A stretch of DNA of 64,000 nucleotides from Nonomuraea turcica. Lineage in GTDB: Bacteria; Actinomycetota; Actinomycetes; Streptosporangiales; Streptosporangiaceae. Made by a program: the position numbers and the translations under genes. Where the stretch lies: assembly GCF_030718205.1 (NCBI RefSeq), contig NZ_JAUZQF010000007.1:394346-458345 (forward strand). Direction: 5' to 3'. The notes beneath the pieces were generated by a model that did not search any database, was not told where the DNA came from, and saw only the letters and a list, made by a program, of their open reading frames with translations. Positions 25,868 to 34,597 of the stretch are shown in pieces (the stretch's first letter is position 1; every line of letters begins with the position of its first letter).

Positions 25868-26793
25868 AGCGCCGCCTTCAGCCGGGGGTCGAGGATCGGG
25901 AACAGCACGTCCACGACCAGGTTGACCAGCACGAACACGGCTGCGGCGAGCACCACGACGGCCAGCATCACGGGCGTGTCCTGCGCGTTGACGGCCTGCT
26001 CGGTGAGTCTGCCGACGCCGGCCCGGCCGAAAACGGTCTCGGTGACGACGGAGCCCGCGATCAGCTCGCCGAGCATCAGCCCGGCCACGGTCAGCGTGGG
26101 GAGCACGGCGTTGCGGGCCACGTGCCGCCAGAGGATCCACCAGCGCGTCGCGCCCTTGGCCGCGATCACGGGCACGAATGGCTGCGCGTAGACCTGGTCG
26201 ATGCTCCGGGCGAGCACCTGCGCGATGGGTGCCGAGATCGGCACGGCCAGCGTCAGCACCGGCAAGATCAATTGCTGCACGTCACTGCCACCGATCACCG
26301 GCACCAGCTTCAGCCGGAACGAGAAGACCTGGATCAGCAGGATGCCCAGCCAGAACGCGGGCACCGAGATGAACAACGACGGCACCGACAGCAGCGCGCC
26401 CCGCAGCCACGAGGTCCTGCTGTAGCTCGCCGCGAACGCGATCACCACGGCGATCAGCACCGCCACCAGGAACGCGGCCGAGGCCAGCCGGGCCGTCTCG
26501 GGCAGCGCCTCGGCCAGCCGCTCGATCACCGGGGTGCCGGTGTCGATCGAGTAGCCGAAGCGGCCGGCCAGAAAGCCGAGCAGGGTTTGGACGTACTCGA
26601 TGATCGGCGAGCCCGTGCCATAGTAGGTGCGGATCTCGGCGATCTGCTGCGGTGACAGGCCGAGCTCGGGGTTCTGAAACTTGATCAGGATCGAGTCGCC
26701 GGGCAGCAACTGCAGGAGCACGTAGCTCGCCGTGAAGGCGGCCCACAACACGAGCGCCGCCTGCCCGGTCCTCGACAGCAGATATCTCGTCAC
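25864..26793 (-). CDS. Oligopeptide-type ABC permease (DppB-like)
   Basis: 309 aa. N-terminal helix LSRTGQAALVLWAAFTASYV and the DppB-type EAA loop PFVPVIAAKGATRWWILWRH, followed by GSVVTETVFGRAGVG, place it firmly. The GTG at 26793 is coupled to the binding-protein stop (GTGA). It pairs with the DppC-like product of 25079. Confidence 0.92.
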   Translation of the reverse strand: MTRYLLSRTGQAALVLWAAFTASYVLLQLLPGDSILIKFQNPELGLSPQQIAEIRTYYGTGSPIIEYVQTLLGFLAGRFGYSIDTGTPVIERLAEALPETARLASAAFLVAVLIAVVIAFAASYSRTSWLRGALLSVPSLFISVPAFWLGILLIQVFSFRLKLVPVIGGSDVQQLILPVLTLAVPISAPIAQVLARSIDQVYAQPFVPVIAAKGATRWWILWRHVARNAVLPTLTVAGLMLGELIAGSVVTETVFGRAGVGRLTEQAVNAQDTPVMLAVVVLAAAVFVLVNLVVDVLFPILDPRLKAAL

Positions 26794-28409
26794 TGCTGCG
26801 ACTTCCACACCGAGTAGAACCACGGCCGGGCGACCGCCTCGAAGGCCACGCCCTGGACATGGGGCGCGGCGCCGTACACCTGGGGCTCCTCGAACAGCGG
26901 GATCGCGTAGCCCTGCTCGATCACGTACCGCTGGATCTCGGCGACCTTGGCGTTGCGCTTGGTCACATCGGGCTCGGCGGACTCCTCCTCCAGGATCCGG
27001 TCCAGCTTCGCGTCGTCGTGGAGGATGACGTCGCGATTCTGGCTGTGGAAGTGGCTCTTGATCACGTCCTGGTCGGCGCGGCCGACCATGCCGTGCTGGA
27101 TGGCGGTCTTCTCGGCGTTCTTGATGTCCACGGCCTGCGTGCCGGCGTCGGCGGGGCGGATGTCCAGCTTCACGCCGAGCTTGGCCCACTGCTGGGCAAC
27201 GAGCTCGAGCGTCTGCTTCGACAGGGGCTGCGGGCCGGAGACGAACACGCCGAGCTCCAGCCTCCTGCCGTCCTTGACGCGCACGCCGTCGGCGCCCCGG
27301 GTCCAGCCCGCCTTGTCCAGCAGGGTGTTGGCCTTGGCCGGGTCGTAGGCGAGCTCCTTCGACAGGTCCACGTAGCCCTGGGCGAGGTGGCTGAGCACGG
27401 AGGTCGCGACCGGGTAGCTCTCGGTGAACAGGGTGTCGACGACCTCCTTAGCGTTCGTGCCCGCCTGCAGCGCCTTGCGGACGTCGGGGTCCTTCAGGAT
27501 GCCGTTGGCTGGCCGCAGGTAGAGGCCGTTGTTCACGCCGCGGGTGGGCTCGGCGTAGATCTGGAAGCCCGCGTCCTTCACCGTCTTCTCGTCGTACGCC
27601 TGGACGTAGCGCACCATGTCAGCCTGGCCGGAGGTCAGCGCGCCGACGCGCACATTGTCCTCGGGCGTGACGATGATCTTGATTTCGTCCAGGTAGGCCC
27701 GGCCCTGGTGTTTCGACGACGGCGGCGCCCAGTTGTAGTCCTTGCGCGCGACCAGGTCCACCTCCTTGTCGACGACCTGGCTCTTCACGGTGAAGGGTCC
27801 CGAGCCGATGACGTTCTTGAGCTGGCACTGCTGCTCGTACGGCAGGGAGATCGACTTCTTGGACACCAGTCCGGCGCCGATCACGGAGGTGCCCTGGAGG
27901 AAGCCGGGCGAGGACTTCTTGAAGTGGAACCTGACGGTCTTGGTGTCGATGACCTCGCTGCGCTCGTAGTTGTTGACGAACTCCGCGACCGGCAGCTTCA
28001 GCTTGGGGTTCCCGAGGCCGTACACGTCGAAGTTGGCCGCCACGGCGGAGGCGTCGAGCGGGCTTCCGTCGCTGAAGGTGACGCCATCGCGCAGGTGGAA
28101 GGTGTATTCCGTGGCGTCGGCATTGACCTCCCACTTGGTGGCGATCCATGGCTCGATCTTCAGCGTCTCAGGGTTCTGCCAGGTCAGCTTGTCGGTGATC
28201 TGGTTGAGGATCCCGCCATTGGGATAGAAGCCGGCGGCCGGCAGGTAGAGGCAGGTCGGGGGCTGATGCTCTAGATAGGTCAGCGTGCCGCCGTAGACGG
28301 GCTTGCCATCTCCTTGCGTCGTTCCGGTCGCGCCCCCGCCGCCACAGGCGCCGAGAAGGCCCACGGTGGTGAGCATGACGGCGGCGAACAGTGGTCTGGA
28401 TGGAGCCAT
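26790..28409 (-). CDS. Peptide-type ABC substrate-binding lipoprotein (KPN_01854-like family)
   Basis: 539-aa family 5 solute-binding protein. The lipobox LLGAC follows a short signal peptide. YGGTLTYLEHQPPTCLYLP, then YTFHLRDGVTFSDGSPLDA and VRVGALTSGQADMV are typical of the group. The start at 28409 is preferred because AAAGG lies 10 nt upstream; an ATG at 28427 is in frame without a ribosome site. With KPN_01858-type luciferase and Avi_7169/7170 proteins downstream it makes up the conserved set. It probably delivers an organosulfur compound. Confidence 0.9.
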   Translation of the reverse strand: MAPSRPLFAAVMLTTVGLLGACGGGGATGTTQGDGKPVYGGTLTYLEHQPPTCLYLPAAGFYPNGGILNQITDKLTWQNPETLKIEPWIATKWEVNADATEYTFHLRDGVTFSDGSPLDASAVAANFDVYGLGNPKLKLPVAEFVNNYERSEVIDTKTVRFHFKKSSPGFLQGTSVIGAGLVSKKSISLPYEQQCQLKNVIGSGPFTVKSQVVDKEVDLVARKDYNWAPPSSKHQGRAYLDEIKIIVTPEDNVRVGALTSGQADMVRYVQAYDEKTVKDAGFQIYAEPTRGVNNGLYLRPANGILKDPDVRKALQAGTNAKEVVDTLFTESYPVATSVLSHLAQGYVDLSKELAYDPAKANTLLDKAGWTRGADGVRVKDGRRLELGVFVSGPQPLSKQTLELVAQQWAKLGVKLDIRPADAGTQAVDIKNAEKTAIQHGMVGRADQDVIKSHFHSQNRDVILHDDAKLDRILEEESAEPDVTKRNAKVAEIQRYVIEQGYAIPLFEEPQVYGAAPHVQGVAFEAVARPWFYSVWKSQQ

Positions 28410-28433
28410 GGGGGTACTGCCTTTCATGAACGT

Positions 28434-28449
28434 CTGGCGTTATAGCCAG
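28434..28449 (-). other. Inverted repeat around TATAAC between the two ABC sets
   Basis: CTGGC-TATAAC-GCCAG (minus strand) sits in the 32-bp gap between the second ATPase gene and the binding-protein gene. The central TATAAC resembles a -10 box about 11 bp before the 28427 ATG, but no -35 is seen. It could be an internal promoter or operator, or an mRNA hairpin. Confidence 0.35.
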
Positions 28450-28459
28450 CATAACCTAC

Positions 28460-30037
28460 CTAAATAGTGGAGAATTGCGGCACGGCGGCGACCAGTGCTT
28501 GCGTGTAGGGGTGGCGGGGCCGCGTGAACACGTCGTCGACGTCGCCCTCCTCCACGACCCGGCCGTCCTTCATGACCAGCACGCGGTCGGCGATGTGATG
28601 AACGACACCCAGGTCGTGGGAGATGAACACCATCGCGGTGCCGTACTCGGCCTGGAGGTCGGCGAGCAGGTCGAGCACCTGCGCCTGGATGGAGACGTCG
28701 AGAGCGGAGACCGGCTCGTCGCACACCAGCACGTCGGGGCGAGGACCGAGGGCGCGGGCGATGGCGACGCGCTGGCGCTGGCCGCCGGAAAGCTCGCGGG
28801 GGTGGCGGGCGGCCGTCTCGGGCGGTAGGCCGACGCGGGCGAGCAGGTCGTGGACGCGTTCGCGGCGTTCCATCCTGGGCAGGCGGAGCGGCTCGGCGAT
28901 GAGGCGGCCGACGGTGTGGCGAGGGTCGAAGGAGTCGAGCGGGTTCTGGGAGATGAGCTGGATGCTGGGCCGTAGCGGGCGGCGCTCGCGTTCCCGCAGG
29001 TGGCTCCATGGCTGCTGGTGCAGGGTGACGTGGCCGGCGTCGGGTCGGAGCAGGCCGAGGGCGAGGCGGGCGAGCGTGGTCTTGCCCGAGCCGGACTCCC
29101 CCACGATGCCAAGGGTTTCGCCCTCATGGAGGGCGAAGGAGACGTCGTCGACGACGCGGCGCGGGCCGTACGAGCGGGTGAGCCCGGCGCCGGCGAGGAC
29201 CTGGACTGACATGTCCGGGGCCGGCCGGGTCCGTGGAGCGCCGCTGGTGAGGCGGGTGCCGCGGGAGGCCGCGGACGGGACGGCGGCCAGCAACGCGCTG
29301 GTGTAGTCGTGCGCGGGCGTGGCCAGCACCTCCCGGACGGGCCCCTCCTCGACGATGGAACCGTCCCGCAGGACGAGGACGCGGTCGGCGATCGAGGCGA
29401 CCACGGCGAGGTCGTGGCTGATCAGCAGCAGCGCGGTCCCGGCGGCCTTGCGCTCGGCGAGCAGCCGCAGGATCTGGGCCTGGATCGTGACGTCGAGGGC
29501 GGTGGTGGGCTCGTCGGCGATGATCAGCTCGGGGTCGGCGGCGATGGCTGAGGCGATCAGCGCCCGCTGCCGCAGCCCGCCGGAGAGCTGGTGCGGGCGC
29601 TGCCCGGCCCGGAGCTCCGGGTCGGGTATGCCTACCGCGTCGAGCAGCTCCAGCACCCGGTCCCCACGGCGGGACCGCGGGACGACGTCGTGGACGGCGA
29701 GCACCTCGGCGATCTCGGCGCCCACAGTACGCAGCGGGTCGAGCGAGACCAGCGCGTCCTGCAGGACGAGTCCGGCGAACCTGCCGCGCAGTCGCCGCCA
29801 ATCGGCCGCGGCGAAGGCGAGGGCGTCCCGGCCGTTGACGCGGAACGCCGAGGCCCGCACCGCCGAGCCGGGTCCGGCCAGGCCCAGCAGGGTGCGGGCG
29901 GTGACGCTCTTGCCGGAGCCGGACTCGCCGACGATCGCCACGCACTCGCCGGGCGCCACCGACAGGGAGACCCCGTGTACGGCCTCGGTGCCGCCGAAGC
30001 TCACACGCAGGTTCTCCACGGTCACCAGTGAGGTCAC
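28460..30037 (-). CDS. Fused tandem ATPase of second oligopeptide-type ABC importer
   Basis: 525 aa with two ABC domains. Walker A motifs are GESGSGKSVT and GESGSGKTTL; signatures LSGGLRQRA and LSGGQRQRV; Walker B LIIADEPTTALD and VLVCDEPVSALD. The GTG at 30037 has GGGGAG 6 nt upstream and overlaps the permease stop. It energises the permeases at 30034 and 30944. It is similar in design to the product of 23535 but is not a recent copy. Confidence 0.94.
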   Translation of the reverse strand: MTSLVTVENLRVSFGGTEAVHGVSLSVAPGECVAIVGESGSGKSVTARTLLGLAGPGSAVRASAFRVNGRDALAFAAADWRRLRGRFAGLVLQDALVSLDPLRTVGAEIAEVLAVHDVVPRSRRGDRVLELLDAVGIPDPELRAGQRPHQLSGGLRQRALIASAIAADPELIIADEPTTALDVTIQAQILRLLAERKAAGTALLLISHDLAVVASIADRVLVLRDGSIVEEGPVREVLATPAHDYTSALLAAVPSAASRGTRLTSGAPRTRPAPDMSVQVLAGAGLTRSYGPRRVVDDVSFALHEGETLGIVGESGSGKTTLARLALGLLRPDAGHVTLHQQPWSHLRERERRPLRPSIQLISQNPLDSFDPRHTVGRLIAEPLRLPRMERRERVHDLLARVGLPPETAARHPRELSGGQRQRVAIARALGPRPDVLVCDEPVSALDVSIQAQVLDLLADLQAEYGTAMVFISHDLGVVHHIADRVLVMKDGRVVEEGDVDDVFTRPRHPYTQALVAAVPQFSTI

Positions 30038-30936
30038 GGTGTTCTCCCCTCGAAGCGGCGTTGCAGGCGGCGTCCGGCGATGGTCAGGCAGACGACGGTG
30101 AGGGTGATCGCCAGGCCCGGGAAGAGAGCTTCCCACCAGGCGACTCTCAGGTAGTTGCGGGCTTCGGAGAGCATCGCGCCCCACTCTGCGGCCGGCGGCT
30201 GCGGCCCCATGCCGAGGAAGCTCAGCCCGGAGCCGGCGATCACGGCCTGGCCGAGCCCGATCGTGGCCAGCACGGGGATCGGACCCAGCACGTTGGGCAG
30301 CACGTGCCCGGCGACGATCGCCACACGGGAGCGGCCGAAGGTGAGCGCCTGCTCGACGTAACCCGCGCGGCGGACGACGAAGGTCTGGGCGCGGATGACA
30401 CGGGCATAGTTCGGGACCTGGGCGACGGCGATGGCGAGGATGACATTGCCGGTGCCGGGTCCGGTGATCGCCACGACGAGGAGGGCGAGCAGCAGCTCGG
30501 GCAGGGTGGACAGCACGTCGAACGAGCGGGCGAGTGCCTCGTCCAGCCATTTCGGCGACAACCCGGCGGCCAGGCCGAGCAGCACACCCGCGGTGACGGC
30601 CAGGGCGGTGGCGGTGACGCCGATGCTGATGGAGTGGCGGGCGCCGTACACGACCCTGGCCAGCACGTCGCGGCCGAGGTGGTCGCTCCCGAACCAGTAG
30701 GCGTCCCCCGGCGGGGCGAGCGCGTTCAACGGGTCTGCGGCCAGCGGATCAGCGGCGGTGATCAGGCCCGGGGCGGCCACGGCCAGGGCGAGGACGGCGA
30801 GGAATGCCACCGGCGCGGACCGGCGCAGGAGCGTCGCCGCGCCCGACCGGCCGAGGGCCTGCAGGTAGGGGCGGCGGGCGGGCCGGGGCGGGGGCTTGCG
30901 GGCGGGGCGGGACTCCCCGCGGGTGAGCACGCGCAT
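30034..30936 (-). CDS. Oligopeptide-type ABC permease (DppC-like), second importer
   Basis: 300 aa. A basic, proline-rich cytoplasmic N-terminus precedes the first helix. YWFGSDHLGRDVLARVVYGA is the family signature and GYVEQALTFGRSRVAIVAGHVLPN the EAA loop. Start ATG 30936 lies 7 bp after the DppB-like stop. Couples by GTGA to the ATPase. Confidence 0.92.
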   Translation of the reverse strand: MRVLTRGESRPARKPPPRPARRPYLQALGRSGAATLLRRSAPVAFLAVLALAVAAPGLITAADPLAADPLNALAPPGDAYWFGSDHLGRDVLARVVYGARHSISIGVTATALAVTAGVLLGLAAGLSPKWLDEALARSFDVLSTLPELLLALLVVAITGPGTGNVILAIAVAQVPNYARVIRAQTFVVRRAGYVEQALTFGRSRVAIVAGHVLPNVLGPIPVLATIGLGQAVIAGSGLSFLGMGPQPPAAEWGAMLSEARNYLRVAWWEALFPGLAITLTVVCLTIAGRRLQRRFEGRTP

Positions 30937-30943
30937 CGCCGGG

Positions 30944-31849
30944 TCAGCCTCGTATCCGGGGGTCGATGACGCGGTAGGCCAGGTCGAGCAGCGTACTGAT
31001 GGTGACGTACACGACGGCCGCCAGCAGCACGACGGCCATGACGACGGGCATGTCCCGGCCGGTCACGGCCTGCATGGCCACCTGGCCCAGCCCGGGCCGG
31101 CCGAACAGCACCTCGGTGATCACCGCGCCGCCCAGCAGCGTCCCGGTGAACCACCCGGCCAGCGTCACGACCGGGATCAGCGCGTGCCGCAGGGCGTGCC
31201 GGGCGACCAGGGCGCGTTCGGTGAGACCGCGCGCCCGGGCCGTCACCGCGAACGGCTGCTCCAGCGCCCGTTCCAGGCCGCCGCGCAGCACCTGGCCGAG
31301 CACGCCCGCGATGGGCAGGCCCAGCGCGAGAGCGGGCAGCACCAGCGCTTGCGGCCCCTGCGCCCCGGAGACGGGGAACCAGCCGAGCGTGAACGAGAAC
31401 ACCGACAGCAGCACGATCCCGATGAGGAACGGCGGAACGGACACCGACACCAGCTCGGCGGCGGAGGCGGCCGCGCGCGACCACCGCCCTCTGCCGGCCG
31501 TGACGACCGCGATGACGCCTGCCAGCGCCACCCCGGTCCCAGCGGCGGCGAGCGTGAGCTGGACGGTCGGGCCGATCTGGGTGGCGAGGACCTCGCCGAC
31601 GCCGCGTTGGAGCTGGTAGGAGCGGCCAAGGTCGCCGTGCAGCAGCCGCCACAGGTAGTCCAGGTATTGGACGATCTCCGGCCGGTCGAGCCCCCATTCC
31701 GCGACGATCCTGGTCCGGATCTCTGGGGTGTCGGGGCCGTCGCCGACCAGGATGTCGACGGTGTCGCCCGGGGCCAGCAGCAGCGCCACGTACGAGGCCG
31801 TGGCGGCGGCCCACAGCACCGCCAGCCCGGTGCCCAATCGCTTGATCAT
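30944..31849 (-). CDS. Oligopeptide-type ABC permease (DppB-like), second importer
   Basis: 301 aa. The first helix is GLAVLWAAATASYVALLLAPGD, the EAA loop PFAVTARARGLTERALVARH, followed by GAVITEVLFGRPGLG. The ATG at 31849 overlaps the binding-protein stop by 4 bp. Partner of the permease at 30034. Confidence 0.92.
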   Translation of the reverse strand: MIKRLGTGLAVLWAAATASYVALLLAPGDTVDILVGDGPDTPEIRTRIVAEWGLDRPEIVQYLDYLWRLLHGDLGRSYQLQRGVGEVLATQIGPTVQLTLAAAGTGVALAGVIAVVTAGRGRWSRAAASAAELVSVSVPPFLIGIVLLSVFSFTLGWFPVSGAQGPQALVLPALALGLPIAGVLGQVLRGGLERALEQPFAVTARARGLTERALVARHALRHALIPVVTLAGWFTGTLLGGAVITEVLFGRPGLGQVAMQAVTGRDMPVVMAVVLLAAVVYVTISTLLDLAYRVIDPRIRG

Positions 31850-33441
31850 GTGCCGATCCGCACGTCGTACGCGCTCGCCGGGGTGCCCGACGCGGGGTCG
31901 AAGCCGAGCCCCTGCACGCTCTTGTGCGCCGCGACCTGATCGGCGGGCACGTAGAGCGGGAACACGATGGCGTTCTCCGCCACGGCCGCGCGCTGGACCT
32001 TGGCGTAGAGCTCCTTGCGTTCGGCCTGGCCGGAGCTGGCGGAGGCGGCGGCGAGCCACTTGTCCACCTGCGGGTCGGCGAAGCGGGTGCGGTTGATGGC
32101 GCCCTTGGCCGGCAGGATGAGGTTGAGCGCGGCACCGACGTCGGAGTCGCCGCGGGAGTTGCCGAAGAGCTCGTAGGCGTTCTCGTCCAAGGCCTTCTGG
32201 GCGCTGCCCTGGTCCACGATCTTGACCTGGAAGTCGATGCCGGCGTTCTGCTTGACCTGGGCCTGGATGGCCTGGGCGAGGATGTCGCGGCGGTCCCGGA
32301 CGAAGGGCGCGGAGGCGACCTCGCGGACCGTGAGCCGCTTGCCGTCCTTGACCCGGAAGCCCTCGGCGTCGCGCTCCTTCCACCCTGCCGCGTCGAGCAG
32401 GCCGTTGGCCTTGGCCACGTCGCCACCGAAGGAGCTCTCCAGCGTGGCGTCGTAGAAGGGGCTCCCGTTACCGACGATGCTCCACGCCCGGGTGGCGGTG
32501 CCCTGGTAGACGGACTTCAGGACGGCGTCGACGTCCACGGCCTCGCGGAACGCCTCGCGCACGCGCTTGTCGTCGAAGGGGGCGTGGGAGGTGTTGAAGT
32601 AGTAGGAGTAGGCGGTGCCGGAGTTGAGCGAGGTCTGCAGGGTCAGGGTCGGATCCTTCTTGATCAGGGCGACCTCGGTGGCGGGGACGCCTTCGATGAC
32701 CTGCACCTGGCCGGAGGTGAGCGCGCCGACCCGGACGGCGGCCTCGGGCAGGAACCGGTAGGTGATCTCTGACAGGTGGGCGGGGCCCTGGTGCGCGGCT
32801 CCGGCGGGCGGCCAGTTGTAGGCGGGGTTGCGGCGGTAATGGATCTCTTGGCCCTGGACGTACCGGTCGAGGATGAACGGCCCGGTGCCGACCAGGTCGG
32901 GTCCGCCGAACTTGAGGTCCTTGGCGCTCTTGAGCGACTTCGGCGAGATCTGCCCGGCGTAGGGCGAGGCGAGGAAGTCCAGGAACAACCCGTCGGGCTC
33001 CTTGAGGGTGATCTTCAGCTGGTACGGCGCCACGACCTCCGCCTTGTCGAAGGCCTTGAGCTGGATCCCCGCCACCGCCGGGTTGTAGCCGGGCACGCGG
33101 AACTGGTCGAGGTTGGCCTTGACGGCGGCGGCGTCGAACTTCGTGCCGTCGTGGAAGGTGACGTCGTCGCGCAGGTCGAGGGTGTAGGTCAGCCCGTCGT
33201 CCGACACCTTCCACGACGTGGCCAGCCACGGGCGGAACGTGCCGTCCTCGGCCTTCGACAGCAGCGCGTCGAACTGGTTGAACACCAGCAGCCGCACCTT
33301 GTTCTGCGCCCACAGCTGCGGGTTCAGGGTGATCGGCTGCGTCTCGATGGCCCAGGTCAGTGTGGTGGTCTGGGCGATCTCGGCAGGCTGGGCGCCGCAC
33401 GCGGCAAGGGCCAGCAGGAGGGTGGGGATCAGTCGCTTCAC
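31846..33441 (-). CDS. Peptide-type ABC substrate-binding lipoprotein, second importer
   Basis: 531-aa family 5 solute-binding protein with a very short signal and lipobox LAAC (LIPTLLLALAACGAQ). TLTWAIETQPITLNPQLWAQ and YTLDLRDDVTFHDGTKFDA are typical. The GTG at 33441 overlaps the stop of the monooxygenase gene (GTGA), so uptake and monooxygenase synthesis are tied together. Probably binds a sulfonate, sulfone or thioether-type ligand. The substrate is inferred from context only. Confidence 0.92.
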   Translation of the reverse strand: MKRLIPTLLLALAACGAQPAEIAQTTTLTWAIETQPITLNPQLWAQNKVRLLVFNQFDALLSKAEDGTFRPWLATSWKVSDDGLTYTLDLRDDVTFHDGTKFDAAAVKANLDQFRVPGYNPAVAGIQLKAFDKAEVVAPYQLKITLKEPDGLFLDFLASPYAGQISPKSLKSAKDLKFGGPDLVGTGPFILDRYVQGQEIHYRRNPAYNWPPAGAAHQGPAHLSEITYRFLPEAAVRVGALTSGQVQVIEGVPATEVALIKKDPTLTLQTSLNSGTAYSYYFNTSHAPFDDKRVREAFREAVDVDAVLKSVYQGTATRAWSIVGNGSPFYDATLESSFGGDVAKANGLLDAAGWKERDAEGFRVKDGKRLTVREVASAPFVRDRRDILAQAIQAQVKQNAGIDFQVKIVDQGSAQKALDENAYELFGNSRGDSDVGAALNLILPAKGAINRTRFADPQVDKWLAAASASSGQAERKELYAKVQRAAVAENAIVFPLYVPADQVAAHKSVQGLGFDPASGTPASAYDVRIGT

Positions 33442-34529
33442 GGGCGGTTCCAGGCTTCGGCGAGCAGCTCGTACGAGCGCACGCGGTCGTCGTGTCCGTG
33501 GGTGATGGTGGTGATGAGCAGTTCGTCGGCTCCGGTCACGCGGCGCAGGACGCGCAGCCGCTCGGCCACCTGGCCGGGCGTGCCGACGAACTGGGTGTCG
33601 ATCCGGTCCTTGACGAGCTCCCGGTCGGCGTCGGTCCAGACGTGCGCGTCGGCCTCTTCGGCGGCGGGGTACGGCATCGCACCCGCGCCGGTCCTGATGC
33701 TGCGAACCCACAAGCCGTACCCCTTGGCGAGGTCGCGCGCCCGCGCCTGGCTCTCGGCGACGACCGCGTCCGCCGAGACGATCACATACGGCTCGGCGAG
33801 CGCCTCGGACGGCTTGAACGCCTCTCGATAGGCCTCGACGGCCTCCAGCACGCTGGACGGGCTGACGTGGTAGTTGGCCGCGAAGGGCAGCCCGCGCTCC
33901 CCTGCGACCTGGGCGCTCTGCCCGCCGCTGCTGCCCAGGATCCACACCTGCACGTCGGCCCCCTCGCCGGGGACGGCGTGCGCCTCGTGGGTGCCGTTGA
34001 GGAAGGCGAGCACGTCGTCGATCTGGCCGGCGAAGTCCGGCGTCTGCGCGCCCGGCTGTTGGAGCAGCGTCGCATAGTGGGTGAGATGGGGATGCTTGGC
34101 CAGCCGCGACCAGTCGAACGGCGGCGGGATGAGCAGCCCGTCCACGATGCGGGCATCCTTCTTCTCGAAGGTCGTGCCCTTGGCGAGCTCGGCGCGGCGC
34201 TGCCCCGAGCGGCCTATCCCCAGGTCGATGCGGCCCGGGTAGAGCGCGTCGATGAGGCCGAACTGCTCGACCACCGACAGCGGCGTCTGGTGCCCGAGCT
34301 GCACCGCCCCCGATCCGACCCGGATCGTGGACGTGGCCGCCGCCACCAGGGCGATCAGCACGGCCGGGGCCGAGCCGGCCACACCTGGCGCGAAGTGGTG
34401 CTCGGCGAGCCAGTAGCGGCTGTAGCCGTACTCCTCGGCCCGCCGGGCGAGGTCGAGGGTGTTGCGGAGGGCGTCGGCGGCGGTGTGCCCCGAGGTGATG
34501 GGGGCGAGGTCCAGGATGGACAGCGTCAT
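33438..34529 (-). CDS. Luciferase-like flavin monooxygenase (MsnO8-like)
   Basis: 363 aa. LSILDLAPITSGHTAADALR and YSRYWLAEHHFAPGVAGSAP are signatures of the MsnO8-type luciferase-like proteins; PGRIDLGIGRSGQRRAELAKG binds flavin phosphate. Expected to use FMNH2 and O2. ATG 34529 overlaps the stop of the 23-codon ORF by 4 bp. One of four consecutive luciferase-fold genes at the front of this operon. Confidence 0.9.
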   Translation of the reverse strand: MTLSILDLAPITSGHTAADALRNTLDLARRAEEYGYSRYWLAEHHFAPGVAGSAPAVLIALVAAATSTIRVGSGAVQLGHQTPLSVVEQFGLIDALYPGRIDLGIGRSGQRRAELAKGTTFEKKDARIVDGLLIPPPFDWSRLAKHPHLTHYATLLQQPGAQTPDFAGQIDDVLAFLNGTHEAHAVPGEGADVQVWILGSSGGQSAQVAGERGLPFAANYHVSPSSVLEAVEAYREAFKPSEALAEPYVIVSADAVVAESQARARDLAKGYGLWVRSIRTGAGAMPYPAAEEADAHVWTDADRELVKDRIDTQFVGTPGQVAERLRVLRRVTGADELLITTITHGHDDRVRSYELLAEAWNRP

Positions 34530-34597
34530 GAGACCTCCTTCGTCGGTCTCATGACGAGCGTGCTGTTTCTATTGATGACCTCGACAAGCTCGGTCAT
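34526..34597 (-). CDS. 23-aa coupled micro-ORF inside the monooxygenase operon
   Basis: An ORF of 24 codons begins MTELVEVINRNSTLVM and ends in a short basic/acidic tail. It has its own ribosome site (GGAGGTG, 4-7 nt before the ATG). Its start overlaps the stop of the upstream monooxygenase gene (ATGA), and its stop overlaps the start of the downstream one (ATGA). Such double coupling argues for real translation rather than a spacer. There is no signal peptide, membrane segment or cysteine. It could be a structural peptide, a precursor peptide, or a relay that keeps ribosomes moving; function unknown. Confidence 0.65.
   Translation of the reverse strand: MTELVEVINRNSTLVMRPTKEVS

Noticed and set aside
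26859..28274. Long open frame antisense to the peptide-binding lipoprotein gene
   Set aside because: GC-rich third positions open antisense frames. The translation (repeated L/V/G/D/H) has no domain, and the opposite strand encodes an unmistakable family 5 binding protein.
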